From: Nitrospira sp.
GTDB lineage: Bacteria; Nitrospirota; Nitrospiria; Nitrospirales; Nitrospiraceae
Assembly (NCBI GenBank): GCA_022843785.1
Contig: JALHMZ010000012.1
Coordinates: 62,001 to 126,000, forward strand
Direction: 5' to 3'
DNA: 64,000 nucleotides
Below are positions 1 through 9,184 of this stretch, one piece after another. Below the pieces are notes generated by a model. It did no database searches. It saw only the letters and a list, made by a program, of their open reading frames with translations, and had not been told where the DNA came from. Position numbers and translations under genes: made by a program. Positions within the stretch are counted from its first letter, which is position 1. Every line of letters begins with the position of its first letter.

Positions 1-504
1 GATCTTGGGTTCAAACCTGAGATTCCGTTGACTGAATGGGGGCTGACAATCGGAGGCTTTGTGACGGCCCCGATCACCTGGACCTGGGAACAATTCATGG
101 CGCAACCTCAATTCACCGACCGGTCCGACTTCCATTGCGTGACGTCATGGAGCCGCTTCGACAATCAGTGGATAGGCGTCAGTTTCAAGCACATCATGTC
201 GGTGGTAAAACCACTTACACTCGCAAAATTCGTGCTCTTCAAGTCGTATGACGATTACACAACCAATCTTCCACTCGAAGTCTGTAACGATGACGATGTG
301 CTCCTAGCCCATACCTGGAACGGCATGCCGCTGAGCAAAGACCATGGCGGACCCGCGCGCGTCATCGTCCCGAAACGCTATGCCTGGAAAGGCGCGAAGT
401 GGGTGAAGGAAATTACGTTTGCTGACAAGGATGAGAAGGGGTTCTGGGAAGTCCGGGGATATTCCAATACGGCACTGCCATGGGAAAACGACCGCTACGG
501 ATAA
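1..504 (+). CDS. Molybdopterin-binding oxidoreductase, sulfite-oxidase/YedY-like fold, 5' truncated by window edge
   Basis: The reading frame is open from the first base, so the N-terminus lies outside the window; a TTG at 28 is an in-frame codon rather than a convincing start. The visible part reads like the small sulfite-oxidase-fold family: a WGLTIGGFV strand near the start, then a CVTSWS motif whose cysteine is the usual molybdenum ligand, then a KDHGGPARVIVPKRY stretch typical of the core, and a final segment ending WEVRGYSNTALPWENDRYG. Family members are usually about 200 residues, so only some tens of residues are missing. The natural substrate of such stand-alone domains is mostly unknown. 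It converges on the ydbL-like gene a few bases downstream. The family call is firm; the specific reaction is not. Confidence 0.85.
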   Translation, partial: DLGFKPEIPLTEWGLTIGGFVTAPITWTWEQFMAQPQFTDRSDFHCVTSWSRFDNQWIGVSFKHIMSVVKPLTLAKFVLFKSYDDYTTNLPLEVCNDDDVLLAHTWNGMPLSKDHGGPARVIVPKRYAWKGAKWVKEITFADKDEKGFWEVRGYSNTALPWENDRYG

Positions 505-508
505 CGCG

Positions 509-844
509 CTATTTTTTCATCCAGCCGCCGGGACCTTGGACGTAGTTCCCCGGCTTGGTCTTTTCAATCGCTTTTTCCCCTGCCAGTGATTCGACCGTAC
601 TCACGCTCGCTCCATCTCGGCGGGCAATGTCCTGATAGGCCTGGCGGCGTTTCTTATTAATCTCCTCGGCAAGCGCCTGTGCCTCAGAATTTGCGGGATT
701 GACGGCCCCTAGGTAGCCGGTACTGTTTTCTCCAACCAGACCTTTTGTTTTGGCTTCTTCGAGCGAAAGAGCGAAGACAGGCTGCGTACAGACCAGGTAT
801 CCCACCGCCACACCCAATAGAATTCTTGGTATCCATACCATCAT
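509..844 (-). CDS. ydbL: YdbL-family (DUF1318) periplasmic protein
   Basis: A 111-aa protein with an N-terminal signal peptide (hydrophobic stretch around residues 6-25, likely cleavage after FA) and a DUF1318-type body: the SLEEAKTKGLVGE opening, a helical EEINKKRRQAYQDIA segment and a C-terminal PGGWMKK. A GGGAGA Shine-Dalgarno lies about seven bases before the tandem ATG-ATG start. It is the last gene of a minus-strand ydbH-ynbE-ydbL set, the same order as in enterobacteria, where YdbH and YnbE form an intermembrane bridge for phospholipid transport and YdbL modulates it. Family assignment rests on motif similarity plus gene order. Confidence 0.85.
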   Translation of the reverse strand: MMVWIPRILLGVAVGYLVCTQPVFALSLEEAKTKGLVGENSTGYLGAVNPANSEAQALAEEINKKRRQAYQDIARRDGASVSTVESLAGEKAIEKTKPGNYVQGPGGWMKK

Positions 845-858
845 GACTGTATCTCCCG

Positions 859-1089
859 CTAAAAGAGGCCGCTGTCCTCTGACAGCACCTTATCCAATTC
901 CTTGTCCACCTTGACACGAATCTCATGGTCGATTTTGACATTCAAGTTGATCGTGATCGGTTTATCCGGCGCCATCACTTCAACACGAGGCGTACAGGCT
1001 CCTGTTGCGACCACTATCCCTCCGATCGCCAGCCCTATCACTGTTGTCAGACTATTCGGACGCCGCATTGCAAACCTCATCGCGATCAT
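859..1089 (-). CDS. ynbE: YnbE-like small lipoprotein
   Basis: A 76-aa protein with a hydrophobic leader (about residues 14-31) ending in a lipobox-like ATGAC, with the cysteine at about residue 32 as the predicted lipidation site. The mature part carries the YnbE signature, a PDKPITINLNVKIDHEI strand followed by VKVDKELD. In E. coli YnbE is an outer-membrane lipoprotein that partners YdbH. Its start overlaps the ydbH stop by four bases (ATGA), so the two are translationally coupled. A second in-frame ATG nine bases later is an alternative start. Confidence 0.85.
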   Translation of the reverse strand: MIAMRFAMRRPNSLTTVIGLAIGGIVVATGACTPRVEVMAPDKPITINLNVKIDHEIRVKVDKELDKVLSEDSGLF

Positions 1090-3887
1090 GGCCGTTTATG
1101 TTTCCTCTCGACTGCATCTTGAATATCATCGACAAGGCGCAGGCTCTTCAAGAGGGTCGGGATGTGTTCTTGAACGGTTAGATTGAAATTCACCGGAGGA
1201 ATCTTTTTGAGGTCCGGATTTCTTCCTTCCAATCGAGCCGTCAGCATCAGCGTCCCAGCTTCAGCATAGTCTACACCAACTCGCAGCAATGTATAATGAA
1301 AGTTGTTTAGCGCCTGTGTCACCAGATGCAACTGGGTATTGGTCTCCGAAATAACCGCTGATGACTCCGGCGTCGATCCGTAGCGTATGACCCCTCCCGG
1401 AGGGAGCGCAGTTACCATCCCATCCTTGACCGTCAGTCCTCCAGGCGTGATCGCGATCGGCAACGTTCCATTCAAGGTCCCGGTTCCTTGTATCCCCTGA
1501 TTGTGTTCCACGCTCAGGACCTTGGCCAGATCCAAATCTCGCAGTATCACTGTCGCATGATAGGGTGGCTTGGCAACGTCTGCCAGGATGCCCGGGCTGG
1601 CGACCGAGCCTCCGAACATCTCACACCTGAAATCTTTCGCCTCAATGACCTGTAGTCCCTCATGAAATTTCCATGATCCTTGGACCAGTGCAGACAGGTT
1701 TGTCACGTCAATGCCAATCTGTACCGATCCGATGGTCACCGGCGCCGGTTCGACAGTCACCAGCGAGTCAAACCCGTTTGTGCGTAAGGCCATCGTTGTA
1801 TTGGCGTCTTTAACGACATACTCGTCATACCGGCCGGACAGTTTATCGGCGACGATCTTGATCATTCCCGATGTCAGCTGCAATCCATGCGCCGACTCCC
1901 CCAATCCGCCAGACCACGAGGCGTCGACCGTGGACACGACCCGGCCATCCAGTATTTCTAGCGGCATCGGCATTCCGGAAATCAGCCGGCTCAACCGGCG
2001 ATCTTCGCTATCAAAGACAATGGGGCCGATCATGCCATGCGCGCTGCCCTGCCCTGCCGTAAACGGCTGCTCAATCTCGGCCGTGACCAGACTCGCTCGC
2101 AAGGGAGCGTCAATCCGAAGATCTGCCCTGATCCCTGCTTGATTGGCGGTAAACCGGACTTTCCAATCCGTCGCTGGAATTTTCAATGGAGCAAGATTGA
2201 GCGACACGCCACCCATTGAGATTTTACCCTGCACATTCCATGCTTTCGTGGTGACTTCAGCAAGTTGCAGCGCGACGGCGCCCCGATCAATATGAATGTC
2301 CTGGCCCATCACGTTCATCGTGGAAAGACGCATCGCCACAGACGCCGGCCCGGCGCTGCAATGAATATCAGGGAGATCGCAACGTACGGAAAGCGTGTCG
2401 GACGGCTGAAGCGTCACTTTCGGCACAGCAACAGTCCCGTGGTAAATCTGCTTGACGGTCACGAACGATTCGGGGGAAAGCGTTCCTCCTATCGAGGCCT
2501 GTGTCAGAGACACGGTTCCTCGGAGATCGGCCATCGCTTCTTGAGCAGACAGCATCTCGGTGATGGCTTTGGGAACGACTCCTGTCACCCGATAGGTTCC
2601 CTCCGCCGACACCAGCTCGCTCCCCGCTCCTTCTGCGCGGCTCGTTTGAAACTCCCCAACCAATGGTCCTGCAGTTTTTCCGTAGGTCACGTGCAGCGGC
2701 CCTTCAACGATCGTGCGTATCGGCGCCTCTGCCCAATAGAGCATTCCCTTGACGGGCTCCCTGTTGTGAATACTCAATGGTTGAGATCCGCGCGGGAGCA
2801 TCATCCGCAGAGCATCGGGAATGATGCGGGGTTGGGCATTGACAGTCGCTGACACCAACACACCCGGAGCCAATGTCCATCCGATCTGCATCGCGTTGCC
2901 GGTAAATGTGCCCGTGTAGGCCACGGTAATGTCATGTGCAACACCCTTCAATGCAGGCAAGGTGCCGTTCAGACGGACATTTCCATCCAGGTGCGTGCGT
3001 GAGTCCCTCCAGAGCGAGGTAAGCGTCGCCTCAGACGCCGCGGTTCCGGTCCAGTTCATCTCCAGCGCTCCTGTCACTTTCCCCAGATCCGGACCTATCG
3101 GAACAAGCAACGCGATAAAGGGCGCGAGTTCGCGGACATTCACCTCAAGCTGTCCTTTAATCTCAACCTGAGAATCGCTCGGGTGCGCCTGAGAGTGCCA
3201 TGACACGATCGGCACGGTTTGTAGTCGTTGAGACACCAAAGTAGCCGACCAGGTGCTTGCTGAATTTCCAGCCACAGTCAAACCATAGGACGCGGTATCA
3301 CGGCCTTGAAATGTAAGATGTCCTCCCAGTTCCCCATCCCGATACTTGAGATTACCGGCAATAGTCACCTTGCGAAGCGGGCCGGTCGCTTGTTCTCGAA
3401 AGATCGTCACCCGATCCAGCTGTAACTCATCGAAGGGAAGAATCGGCAAATGTCGCAACAAATCACCGGCCGTCAACAAGCTCCAGGGCGATTCGTCGTC
3501 GTCAGCCTCACTTCGCGTCACCCCTTCCCCGTGATCGAGTCCGGACGCCGCCGAATTGAGCACTTGCACGGCGACATCGGAAAGCCACACCCGGGTCACT
3601 CGACCACGCACTAGCTCCGGCAACCGATAGGCAATTTCGGCGTTCGTAAGGGAGATAAGTACTTGCTCTCCACCGATATTCTGTTGAAAGGCAACGACGG
3701 GAATGTGCATCCCGTCCCAACGTGGATACCCCAGCTGAATCATCACGTGCTTGTAGCCGTCCTGACGAAGTCCTTGAGCCAGGAAATACGATGCCGTGAG
3801 CGGGAGGATCAAATAGATACCCACCACGGCGAGCACGCTGAAAAATAGACCGATCTGGTATCGACGTGACAACATTGGCTTCACCAA
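1086..3887 (-). CDS. ydbH: YdbH-family AsmA-like intermembrane lipid transport protein
   Basis: A 933-aa protein anchored by one N-terminal membrane segment (about residues 11-33) and followed by a long beta-rich periplasmic region, the architecture of AsmA-like/TamB bridge proteins. The C-terminal third shows YdbH-like features, with repeated hydrophobic beta strands and a segment around LNGTLPIAITPGGLTVKDG. In E. coli YdbH, TamB and YhdP are redundant lipid carriers between inner and outer membrane. The gene heads the ydbH-ynbE-ydbL operon, and that order supports the name. It diverges from the glycan synthase gene; the maximal forms of the two reading frames overlap by about 20 bases, which argues for a later start of the synthase gene. 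Confidence 0.85.
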   Translation of the reverse strand: MVKPMLSRRYQIGLFFSVLAVVGIYLILPLTASYFLAQGLRQDGYKHVMIQLGYPRWDGMHIPVVAFQQNIGGEQVLISLTNAEIAYRLPELVRGRVTRVWLSDVAVQVLNSAASGLDHGEGVTRSEADDDESPWSLLTAGDLLRHLPILPFDELQLDRVTIFREQATGPLRKVTIAGNLKYRDGELGGHLTFQGRDTASYGLTVAGNSASTWSATLVSQRLQTVPIVSWHSQAHPSDSQVEIKGQLEVNVRELAPFIALLVPIGPDLGKVTGALEMNWTGTAASEATLTSLWRDSRTHLDGNVRLNGTLPALKGVAHDITVAYTGTFTGNAMQIGWTLAPGVLVSATVNAQPRIIPDALRMMLPRGSQPLSIHNREPVKGMLYWAEAPIRTIVEGPLHVTYGKTAGPLVGEFQTSRAEGAGSELVSAEGTYRVTGVVPKAITEMLSAQEAMADLRGTVSLTQASIGGTLSPESFVTVKQIYHGTVAVPKVTLQPSDTLSVRCDLPDIHCSAGPASVAMRLSTMNVMGQDIHIDRGAVALQLAEVTTKAWNVQGKISMGGVSLNLAPLKIPATDWKVRFTANQAGIRADLRIDAPLRASLVTAEIEQPFTAGQGSAHGMIGPIVFDSEDRRLSRLISGMPMPLEILDGRVVSTVDASWSGGLGESAHGLQLTSGMIKIVADKLSGRYDEYVVKDANTTMALRTNGFDSLVTVEPAPVTIGSVQIGIDVTNLSALVQGSWKFHEGLQVIEAKDFRCEMFGGSVASPGILADVAKPPYHATVILRDLDLAKVLSVEHNQGIQGTGTLNGTLPIAITPGGLTVKDGMVTALPPGGVIRYGSTPESSAVISETNTQLHLVTQALNNFHYTLLRVGVDYAEAGTLMLTARLEGRNPDLKKIPPVNFNLTVQEHIPTLLKSLRLVDDIQDAVERKHKRP

Positions 3888-4054
3888 ACGTAATACTGCT
3901 CCGATTGGTTGTCGAATATTTATCCAAGTCTGTCAAGGGGACTGACGCACGCCAACCCAGCTCCCCCAACCCCAACCCGTCTGCGTTGACAGGGTTTCAC
4001 CCACACCGGTATCGTGTGCCAGCATTCTTCAGACCACAGGCTTCGAGTCACACA

Positions 4055-7000
4055 TTGTTTTCGATCAGATCCGCCCGCCGTTTCTTCATCATCTCGGGCG
4101 CCGTGACGAGCGCTCTGCCGCACGCATGGGTGATTACACTCGCTCTTCTTTGTGGGTGCCTTGCAGAGGCACCGTCCATTTTCGCCGCAAATACGCAGTC
4201 GGAACGGTCAAGCGACCGGCACATCCGGGAGTTGGACGATCTCTCCGCTCTCTGGAGCTTGTACAAACAAACCTTCATTGTGAATGGCCGGGTGGTGAGC
4301 TGGGATGAACAGGGTGTCACGACGTCTGAAGGTCAGGGGTATGCCATGCTCCGCGCGGTGTGGTCCGGAGATCGCCTCATGTTCGACCGTGTATGGGCAT
4401 GGACAAAAGAACATCTTCAAGTGCGCGACGACAAATTATTCGCCTGGAAATGGAAGAGCAAGGTCTTGTCGATGAATTCGGCTACCGATGCGGACACGGA
4501 CATCGCGCTCGCGCTGGTCCTGGCCGCACGGCGATTCGATCAGCCGGCCTATGAGCAGGAAGCCCTGGCTATTCTCACGTCGATCTGGGATCTGGAACTT
4601 TTGCATACCGATTCCCACATCTATGTCACCGCAGGCAATTGGGCGCGACACGAGGACCATCCGGTCATCCATGTCGCCTATCTTGCGCCCTATGCCTATG
4701 AAGTCTTCGCAACCGTCGATGGAGCACATCCCTGGGCGCGCGTCATCGACGATGCGTACGCGACCCTCCACTGGCTATACGACCAGGAGCATGTTGCGCT
4801 GCCCCCGGACATTCTCTATTGGAATCGGACAACACAGCAGCTCTCCCTGCAGCATCCCACGAACGGCCGCGTATCGGAATTCAGCTATGACGCATTCCCC
4901 ATCTTCTGGCGTGTTGCCCTGGATGCGCAGTGGTTCAACCGTGCGGAGGGGCCGTTGCGGACCACGATGCTCGATTTCTTCCAACGCGAATGGCGTGCCC
5001 ATGGCCGCCTCGTCGATCATTACACGCTCGATGGAACTCCCCGCTCCGTGATAGAAGGACTTCCGCTCTACGCGACGGTATCCGCACTGGCGCTCCAGGA
5101 ACAACCGGACTTCGCATCGACCCTCACTCAGCGCAAATTGACTGATCTGCAACGAACGGCGTTGGCGGGGAAAGCGACGCCGTACTACTTGCATAACTGG
5201 CTGTGGTTCAGCCAAGCCACGTCGCTTCAACAGGTCAGACACTACGACGAATTCCTCGGCTTTCTACGGCCTTTTGATTATGAAGGATTTTCCACCCACT
5301 TCCCTTGGGAGTTGTTCGCCGTCACGATCGCTCTGTTCTTTATGGCGCGATGGCATCCGGTTTTCACTGTGGCCTTTCTACTGTGTGCATTGACGCTCTG
5401 TGTGCGCTATCTCTGGTGGCGGATTTTCAACACACTGAATACCATTGAATCGGGCGGGCTCGCGATCAGTCTTTCTCTCTGGGTTGCCGAATGCTATGCC
5501 CTCTCGACCGTGCTGCTCCTGCTCGTCCAAGTCGGCATCGGTCGCCGCCCCTCTCCCGCTGTACCCCCTCCGACCACAGAGAAATTCGCCCCGACGGTCG
5601 ATGTCTTAATCCCGATTTATTCAGAGTCGTGCGCCATTCTCGCGCAGACGCTGATCGGCGCTTGCGCCATGACCTATGGACCGAAGCGCATCTATGTCCT
5701 CGACGACAGCCATCGTGACGACGTCGCGCAATTGGCCGGCCGTTTCGGAGCCTCCTACATCAAGGGACCCCGCCGGCATGCCAAAGCTGGAAATCTGAAC
5801 CACGCGCTCACTCAGACGGACGGCGAATTGATCGTGGTGTTCGACACGGACCACATTCCTGTCACAAGTTTTCTCCGGGAAACTGTGCCGTTCTTTGTTG
5901 ATCCTCGTATGGGATTCGTCCAAACCCCGCATCACTTTTATAATCAGGACATCTTTCAGCGCGCGCTCCGGACGTCTCCTCACATCCCCAACGAGCAGGA
6001 CATGTTCAACCATGCCATCCAGGGAGCGCGCCAGGGCTGGGGTGGTTCATTCTTTGTGGGAAGTGGAGCGGTGTTTCGGCGGGCCGCTATCACAGCACTG
6101 AATGGATTCAAGCTGATGAGCATCACGGAAGATATCCACACCAGTCAGCACCTGCATGCCCATGGTTGGAAATCGGCATTCGTCGATAAGGATCTGGCGG
6201 TGGGATTGACTGCGGAGAACCTGGCCTCCTATTTGGTCCAGCGGCGTCGCTGGATGCTGGGTTGCCTCCAGATCTTCTTCAAAGACAATCCTCTTTTCTG
6301 CCGCGGTCTGTCGATCCGCCACCGGATCGGCTATTTTGCCTCGCTCTACTATTTCTTCTTTCCCGTTGCGCGCGTGATTTTCTGGATCACCCCGCTGTAC
6401 TTTTTGGCCTTCCACCTGCACCCGATCTTTGCCGATGTCTCAATCTTGCTGGCATACCTACTCCCTTTTCTTGTGCTAGTCCCTCTGATCTCCTCGGTGC
6501 TCTTGCCAGGCTGGCCCAGGCTGCTGTGGTCGACGGTGTACGAAACCACCGTCTGCTTTCCGCTTTTTCGTTCCATGTTTGACCTGCTGCTTCCGAAACG
6601 AATGGGTTTCAAGGTCACCCCGAAGGGACTGGTCACTCACCGCCGATCATTCGACTGGCGTTCATCTGCAGGCTTGCTGATCGCTACGACCATTACCCTT
6701 GTGGCGATTGGTAAGGGACTGTGGGAATTTTGGTATTTCGGCATCGAGAAAGACGCCTATTTCTTTAATCTCAGCTGGGCTGCCGTCAATCTGATCGGCC
6801 TGAGCGCCGGCCTGCTCATGGCCTGGGAACAACCACAACGACGCGCTGAGGAACGCATTCGGAAAGCCATTCCGCTCCGGCTGGAAACCGATGGCTATGC
6901 ACTGGATGGCCTGAGCCGGGACGTGAGCCTGACCGGAATATCTCTGGAGACGGCTCACACCGACTCGATCCCCTCCATAGTCAATCTCACAGCGCAAACG

Positions 7001-7546
7001 ATTCCCCCCTTCACCTGTCAGGCTCGTGTCGTTTATCATGAGCCCGTGGCCGGCCGCGCTCGGTGCGGCCTGGCCTTTGTTGATCAAAATGAGGAGCATC
7101 GCCGGGCGATGGTGTTGACGATCTTTGCCGATCCGGCCACATGGTCCGCAGCACACCGGGCTAGCGTCCGCAGCAAACTGCTGATGGCCGGCCATTTGCT
7201 GGCCGGCTTGTGGCGTAGCCTCGCCCCGCTACGAACCAGACGGCGTAGGACTCCTCGAATAGGGCTCTATCGTCTGGTCACCATCCAGACTCAGGATCAC
7301 ACACGCACCGTGCTTCTTCGTAATCGATCAGCCGGCGGGATCGGCCTTCTGGGGTTTGGACCACCGTTGCCTTCGGATGAGGAATGGACAATTCAGGCTA
7401 CGACCGGAGCGGCCCGCTACAGATCGTGTTACCGCAAACTCATAGCTCCCGGCATCTGGCGGTTCGGCGCAACGTCCAGCGCAGTCGACCCCGGCATCCC
7501 GGGCTCCCGCCCATCGATCGAGTCATCAACACCCACGACTATCTGA
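4055..7546 (+). CDS. GH8 endoglucanase / BcsA-type GT2 glycan synthase / tandem PilZ-like fusion
   Basis: One polypeptide of about 1163 aa joins functions normally carried by separate genes. After an N-terminal hydrophobic segment (residues 20-45) comes a GH8 domain (60-370) with a TSEGQGYAM general-acid motif (Glu92) and DADTD (Asp145/147), as in BcsZ. Membrane segments start near 420. A family 2 glycosyltransferase loop follows, with VLDDS (550), FDTDH (597), TED (691) and QRRRW (729-733), the processive cellulose-synthase signature, then more membrane helices. A PilZ domain has RxxxR at 930-934 and DxSxxG at 956-961, which predicts c-di-GMP activation. A second PilZ-like module repeats this (RxxxR 1064-1068, NxSxxG 1090-1095). 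The frame stays open upstream to a GTG at 3866, but that overlaps ydbH and encodes a poor Pro/Arg-rich leader, so I prefer the TTG at 4055; a GTG at 4103 is also possible. No BcsB gene is seen. Confidence 0.9.
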   Translation: MFSIRSARRFFIISGAVTSALPHAWVITLALLCGCLAEAPSIFAANTQSERSSDRHIRELDDLSALWSLYKQTFIVNGRVVSWDEQGVTTSEGQGYAMLRAVWSGDRLMFDRVWAWTKEHLQVRDDKLFAWKWKSKVLSMNSATDADTDIALALVLAARRFDQPAYEQEALAILTSIWDLELLHTDSHIYVTAGNWARHEDHPVIHVAYLAPYAYEVFATVDGAHPWARVIDDAYATLHWLYDQEHVALPPDILYWNRTTQQLSLQHPTNGRVSEFSYDAFPIFWRVALDAQWFNRAEGPLRTTMLDFFQREWRAHGRLVDHYTLDGTPRSVIEGLPLYATVSALALQEQPDFASTLTQRKLTDLQRTALAGKATPYYLHNWLWFSQATSLQQVRHYDEFLGFLRPFDYEGFSTHFPWELFAVTIALFFMARWHPVFTVAFLLCALTLCVRYLWWRIFNTLNTIESGGLAISLSLWVAECYALSTVLLLLVQVGIGRRPSPAVPPPTTEKFAPTVDVLIPIYSESCAILAQTLIGACAMTYGPKRIYVLDDSHRDDVAQLAGRFGASYIKGPRRHAKAGNLNHALTQTDGELIVVFDTDHIPVTSFLRETVPFFVDPRMGFVQTPHHFYNQDIFQRALRTSPHIPNEQDMFNHAIQGARQGWGGSFFVGSGAVFRRAAITALNGFKLMSITEDIHTSQHLHAHGWKSAFVDKDLAVGLTAENLASYLVQRRRWMLGCLQIFFKDNPLFCRGLSIRHRIGYFASLYYFFFPVARVIFWITPLYFLAFHLHPIFADVSILLAYLLPFLVLVPLISSVLLPGWPRLLWSTVYETTVCFPLFRSMFDLLLPKRMGFKVTPKGLVTHRRSFDWRSSAGLLIATTITLVAIGKGLWEFWYFGIEKDAYFFNLSWAAVNLIGLSAGLLMAWEQPQRRAEERIRKAIPLRLETDGYALDGLSRDVSLTGISLETAHTDSIPSIVNLTAQTIPPFTCQARVVYHEPVAGRARCGLAFVDQNEEHRRAMVLTIFADPATWSAAHRASVRSKLLMAGHLLAGLWRSLAPLRTRRRRTPRIGLYRLVTIQTQDHTRTVLLRNRSAGGIGLLGFGPPLPSDEEWTIQATTGAARYRSCYRKLIAPGIWRFGATSSAVDPGIPGSRPSIESSTPTTI

Positions 7547-7565
7547 CTGAAAGGCAACACCGCGT

Positions 7566-9152
7566 ATGCGTTACCGTTACTTCATACTCTCTCTGACTGT
7601 CTGGAATCTGTTCATGTATTCGCCGTGTACGATTGCCGCGGATTTTGTCGAATCATGGTATCTCTCACGCGGACGAGCCAATATGGAGATCGAGAACTAT
7701 AAAGCCGCGATCGAAGCGTTCGAAAGAGTCGTCGAGCATGATCCGGACCATCGCGAATCCTTACGCAGTTTGGGGATCGCCTACGAACGGCAAGGACTCA
7801 AGGACAAGTCGATTGAGACCTTCGACCGCTATCTTGCGAAATACGACGACGATCCTGAGATTGCATTCAAACAAGCTCAGGCCCTGGAGTGGTCCCGCTA
7901 CGCCACATATCGTGAGAAAGATATGCTCAAGTACTACCGCATGGGACTCAAGCGCCAGGATGATCCGGCGATGCGGTTGCGATACGCGAGCCATTTGGCC
8001 GCCCAAAAGGAAACAGCTCAAGAAGCCGTGGCCCAGTACGACAGAGTCTTGACTTCACAACCCCACAGTTCACAGGCGCATCAGGGCCTGGCCAAGGCTT
8101 ATGCCTGGCTCGGCCAGAATGACTTAGCCCTTCATCACGCCAATCTCGCACGGCACGCGGCACGCCGAGAGCCCGGTGACATGACCGCCTTGCGGCGCGA
8201 CATGCTCAAAGGACGGGAACCCGCCGTAGAAGGCGTGATCTCAGTGTTGGCACAACCGGAGAAGCCGTTCGAGCTGTATGGAATTCGCCTGGGCTCCCGA
8301 GGCAAAGTGGATGTGAGTCCCTTTACCACCACCACATTGGAAGTCGGCGGGGAACATTTCTGGAGTTCATCAGAACAACGAACCGGCGGATATCTTTCAT
8401 TCGGCAACCAACTGCGGATCAACCCGACACACCGCTTCGATATGCTTATCGAGTATCATGACGCGCCGCGCGGTGACGGCATGGCCTACAAATTCGAGTA
8501 CGTGTACGACAGACCGTCGATCTCGATCCGCCCGGGCGTGAAGAGAGAATTCCGCTACGATTCATTTGCCGCACTCGTCGGCTCGCGAACGACCGGGCAG
8601 CTGCTCGGCCTGGCGCGATCGACGCTGTTCTATACCGATGTCGCCTTCGACATCGGTTCCGTTCATCTGGACGTCACCCCCTTTGTCGGATGGGTGAGCG
8701 CAGAATCTGTGAGTAAGAATGAGCAGGTAGGCCTCGCCGCTAAGGGAGCCATGCCCCTCTGGCAAACCGGCAAGTGGGACTGGTCCGGGGAATATCTCTT
8801 CTATGTCACGCACTACGGAGAGAATCAGAGCGGTTTCCGTTCAAGTCCGACAGAACCGACTGCCGGCGGCTACTTCAGTCCGCAAATCTTTGTGAATCAG
8901 ATTCCTCGACTCGCGGCCAGCTATACGATCGACGAGAGGCAAGATTTTACGATTGCAGCAGGACCGGCAGTTCAATATGTCGATGAGTCGGCGAGAGCCG
9001 CCCAGATCCGTGTTGGAGGCGATGCCCACGCAGCCTATACGGCCCGACTCTCGAAACCCTGGCTTCTGAAAATCATGGTGGACTACACGCAAATCTCCAG
9101 CGTGTACACACGTATCCAGGGGAATGCTCTGTTGGTGTATACGTTCTATTAG
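7566..9152 (+). CDS. BcsC-like outer-membrane glycan exporter (TPR plus beta-barrel)
   Basis: A 528-aa protein with a signal peptide (about residues 1-24), TPR-like helical repeats (about 30-210; one reads YKAAIEAFERVVEHDPDHRE), a linker, and a C-terminal barrel (about 235-528) ending in phenylalanine-tyrosine, as outer-membrane barrels do. The GGYFSPQ motif near residue 430 is characteristic of the BcsC C-terminal domain. It starts 20 bases after the synthase gene on the same strand, so the two very probably form an operon for synthesis and export of a beta-glucan-like exopolysaccharide. It is about half the length of E. coli BcsC, with fewer TPRs. The polymer is unproven. Confidence 0.8.
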   Translation: MRYRYFILSLTVWNLFMYSPCTIAADFVESWYLSRGRANMEIENYKAAIEAFERVVEHDPDHRESLRSLGIAYERQGLKDKSIETFDRYLAKYDDDPEIAFKQAQALEWSRYATYREKDMLKYYRMGLKRQDDPAMRLRYASHLAAQKETAQEAVAQYDRVLTSQPHSSQAHQGLAKAYAWLGQNDLALHHANLARHAARREPGDMTALRRDMLKGREPAVEGVISVLAQPEKPFELYGIRLGSRGKVDVSPFTTTTLEVGGEHFWSSSEQRTGGYLSFGNQLRINPTHRFDMLIEYHDAPRGDGMAYKFEYVYDRPSISIRPGVKREFRYDSFAALVGSRTTGQLLGLARSTLFYTDVAFDIGSVHLDVTPFVGWVSAESVSKNEQVGLAAKGAMPLWQTGKWDWSGEYLFYVTHYGENQSGFRSSPTEPTAGGYFSPQIFVNQIPRLAASYTIDERQDFTIAAGPAVQYVDESARAAQIRVGGDAHAAYTARLSKPWLLKIMVDYTQISSVYTRIQGNALLVYTFY

Positions 9153-9184
9153 GAGCCTGTCCGACAGACTGAGACGAACGACCA

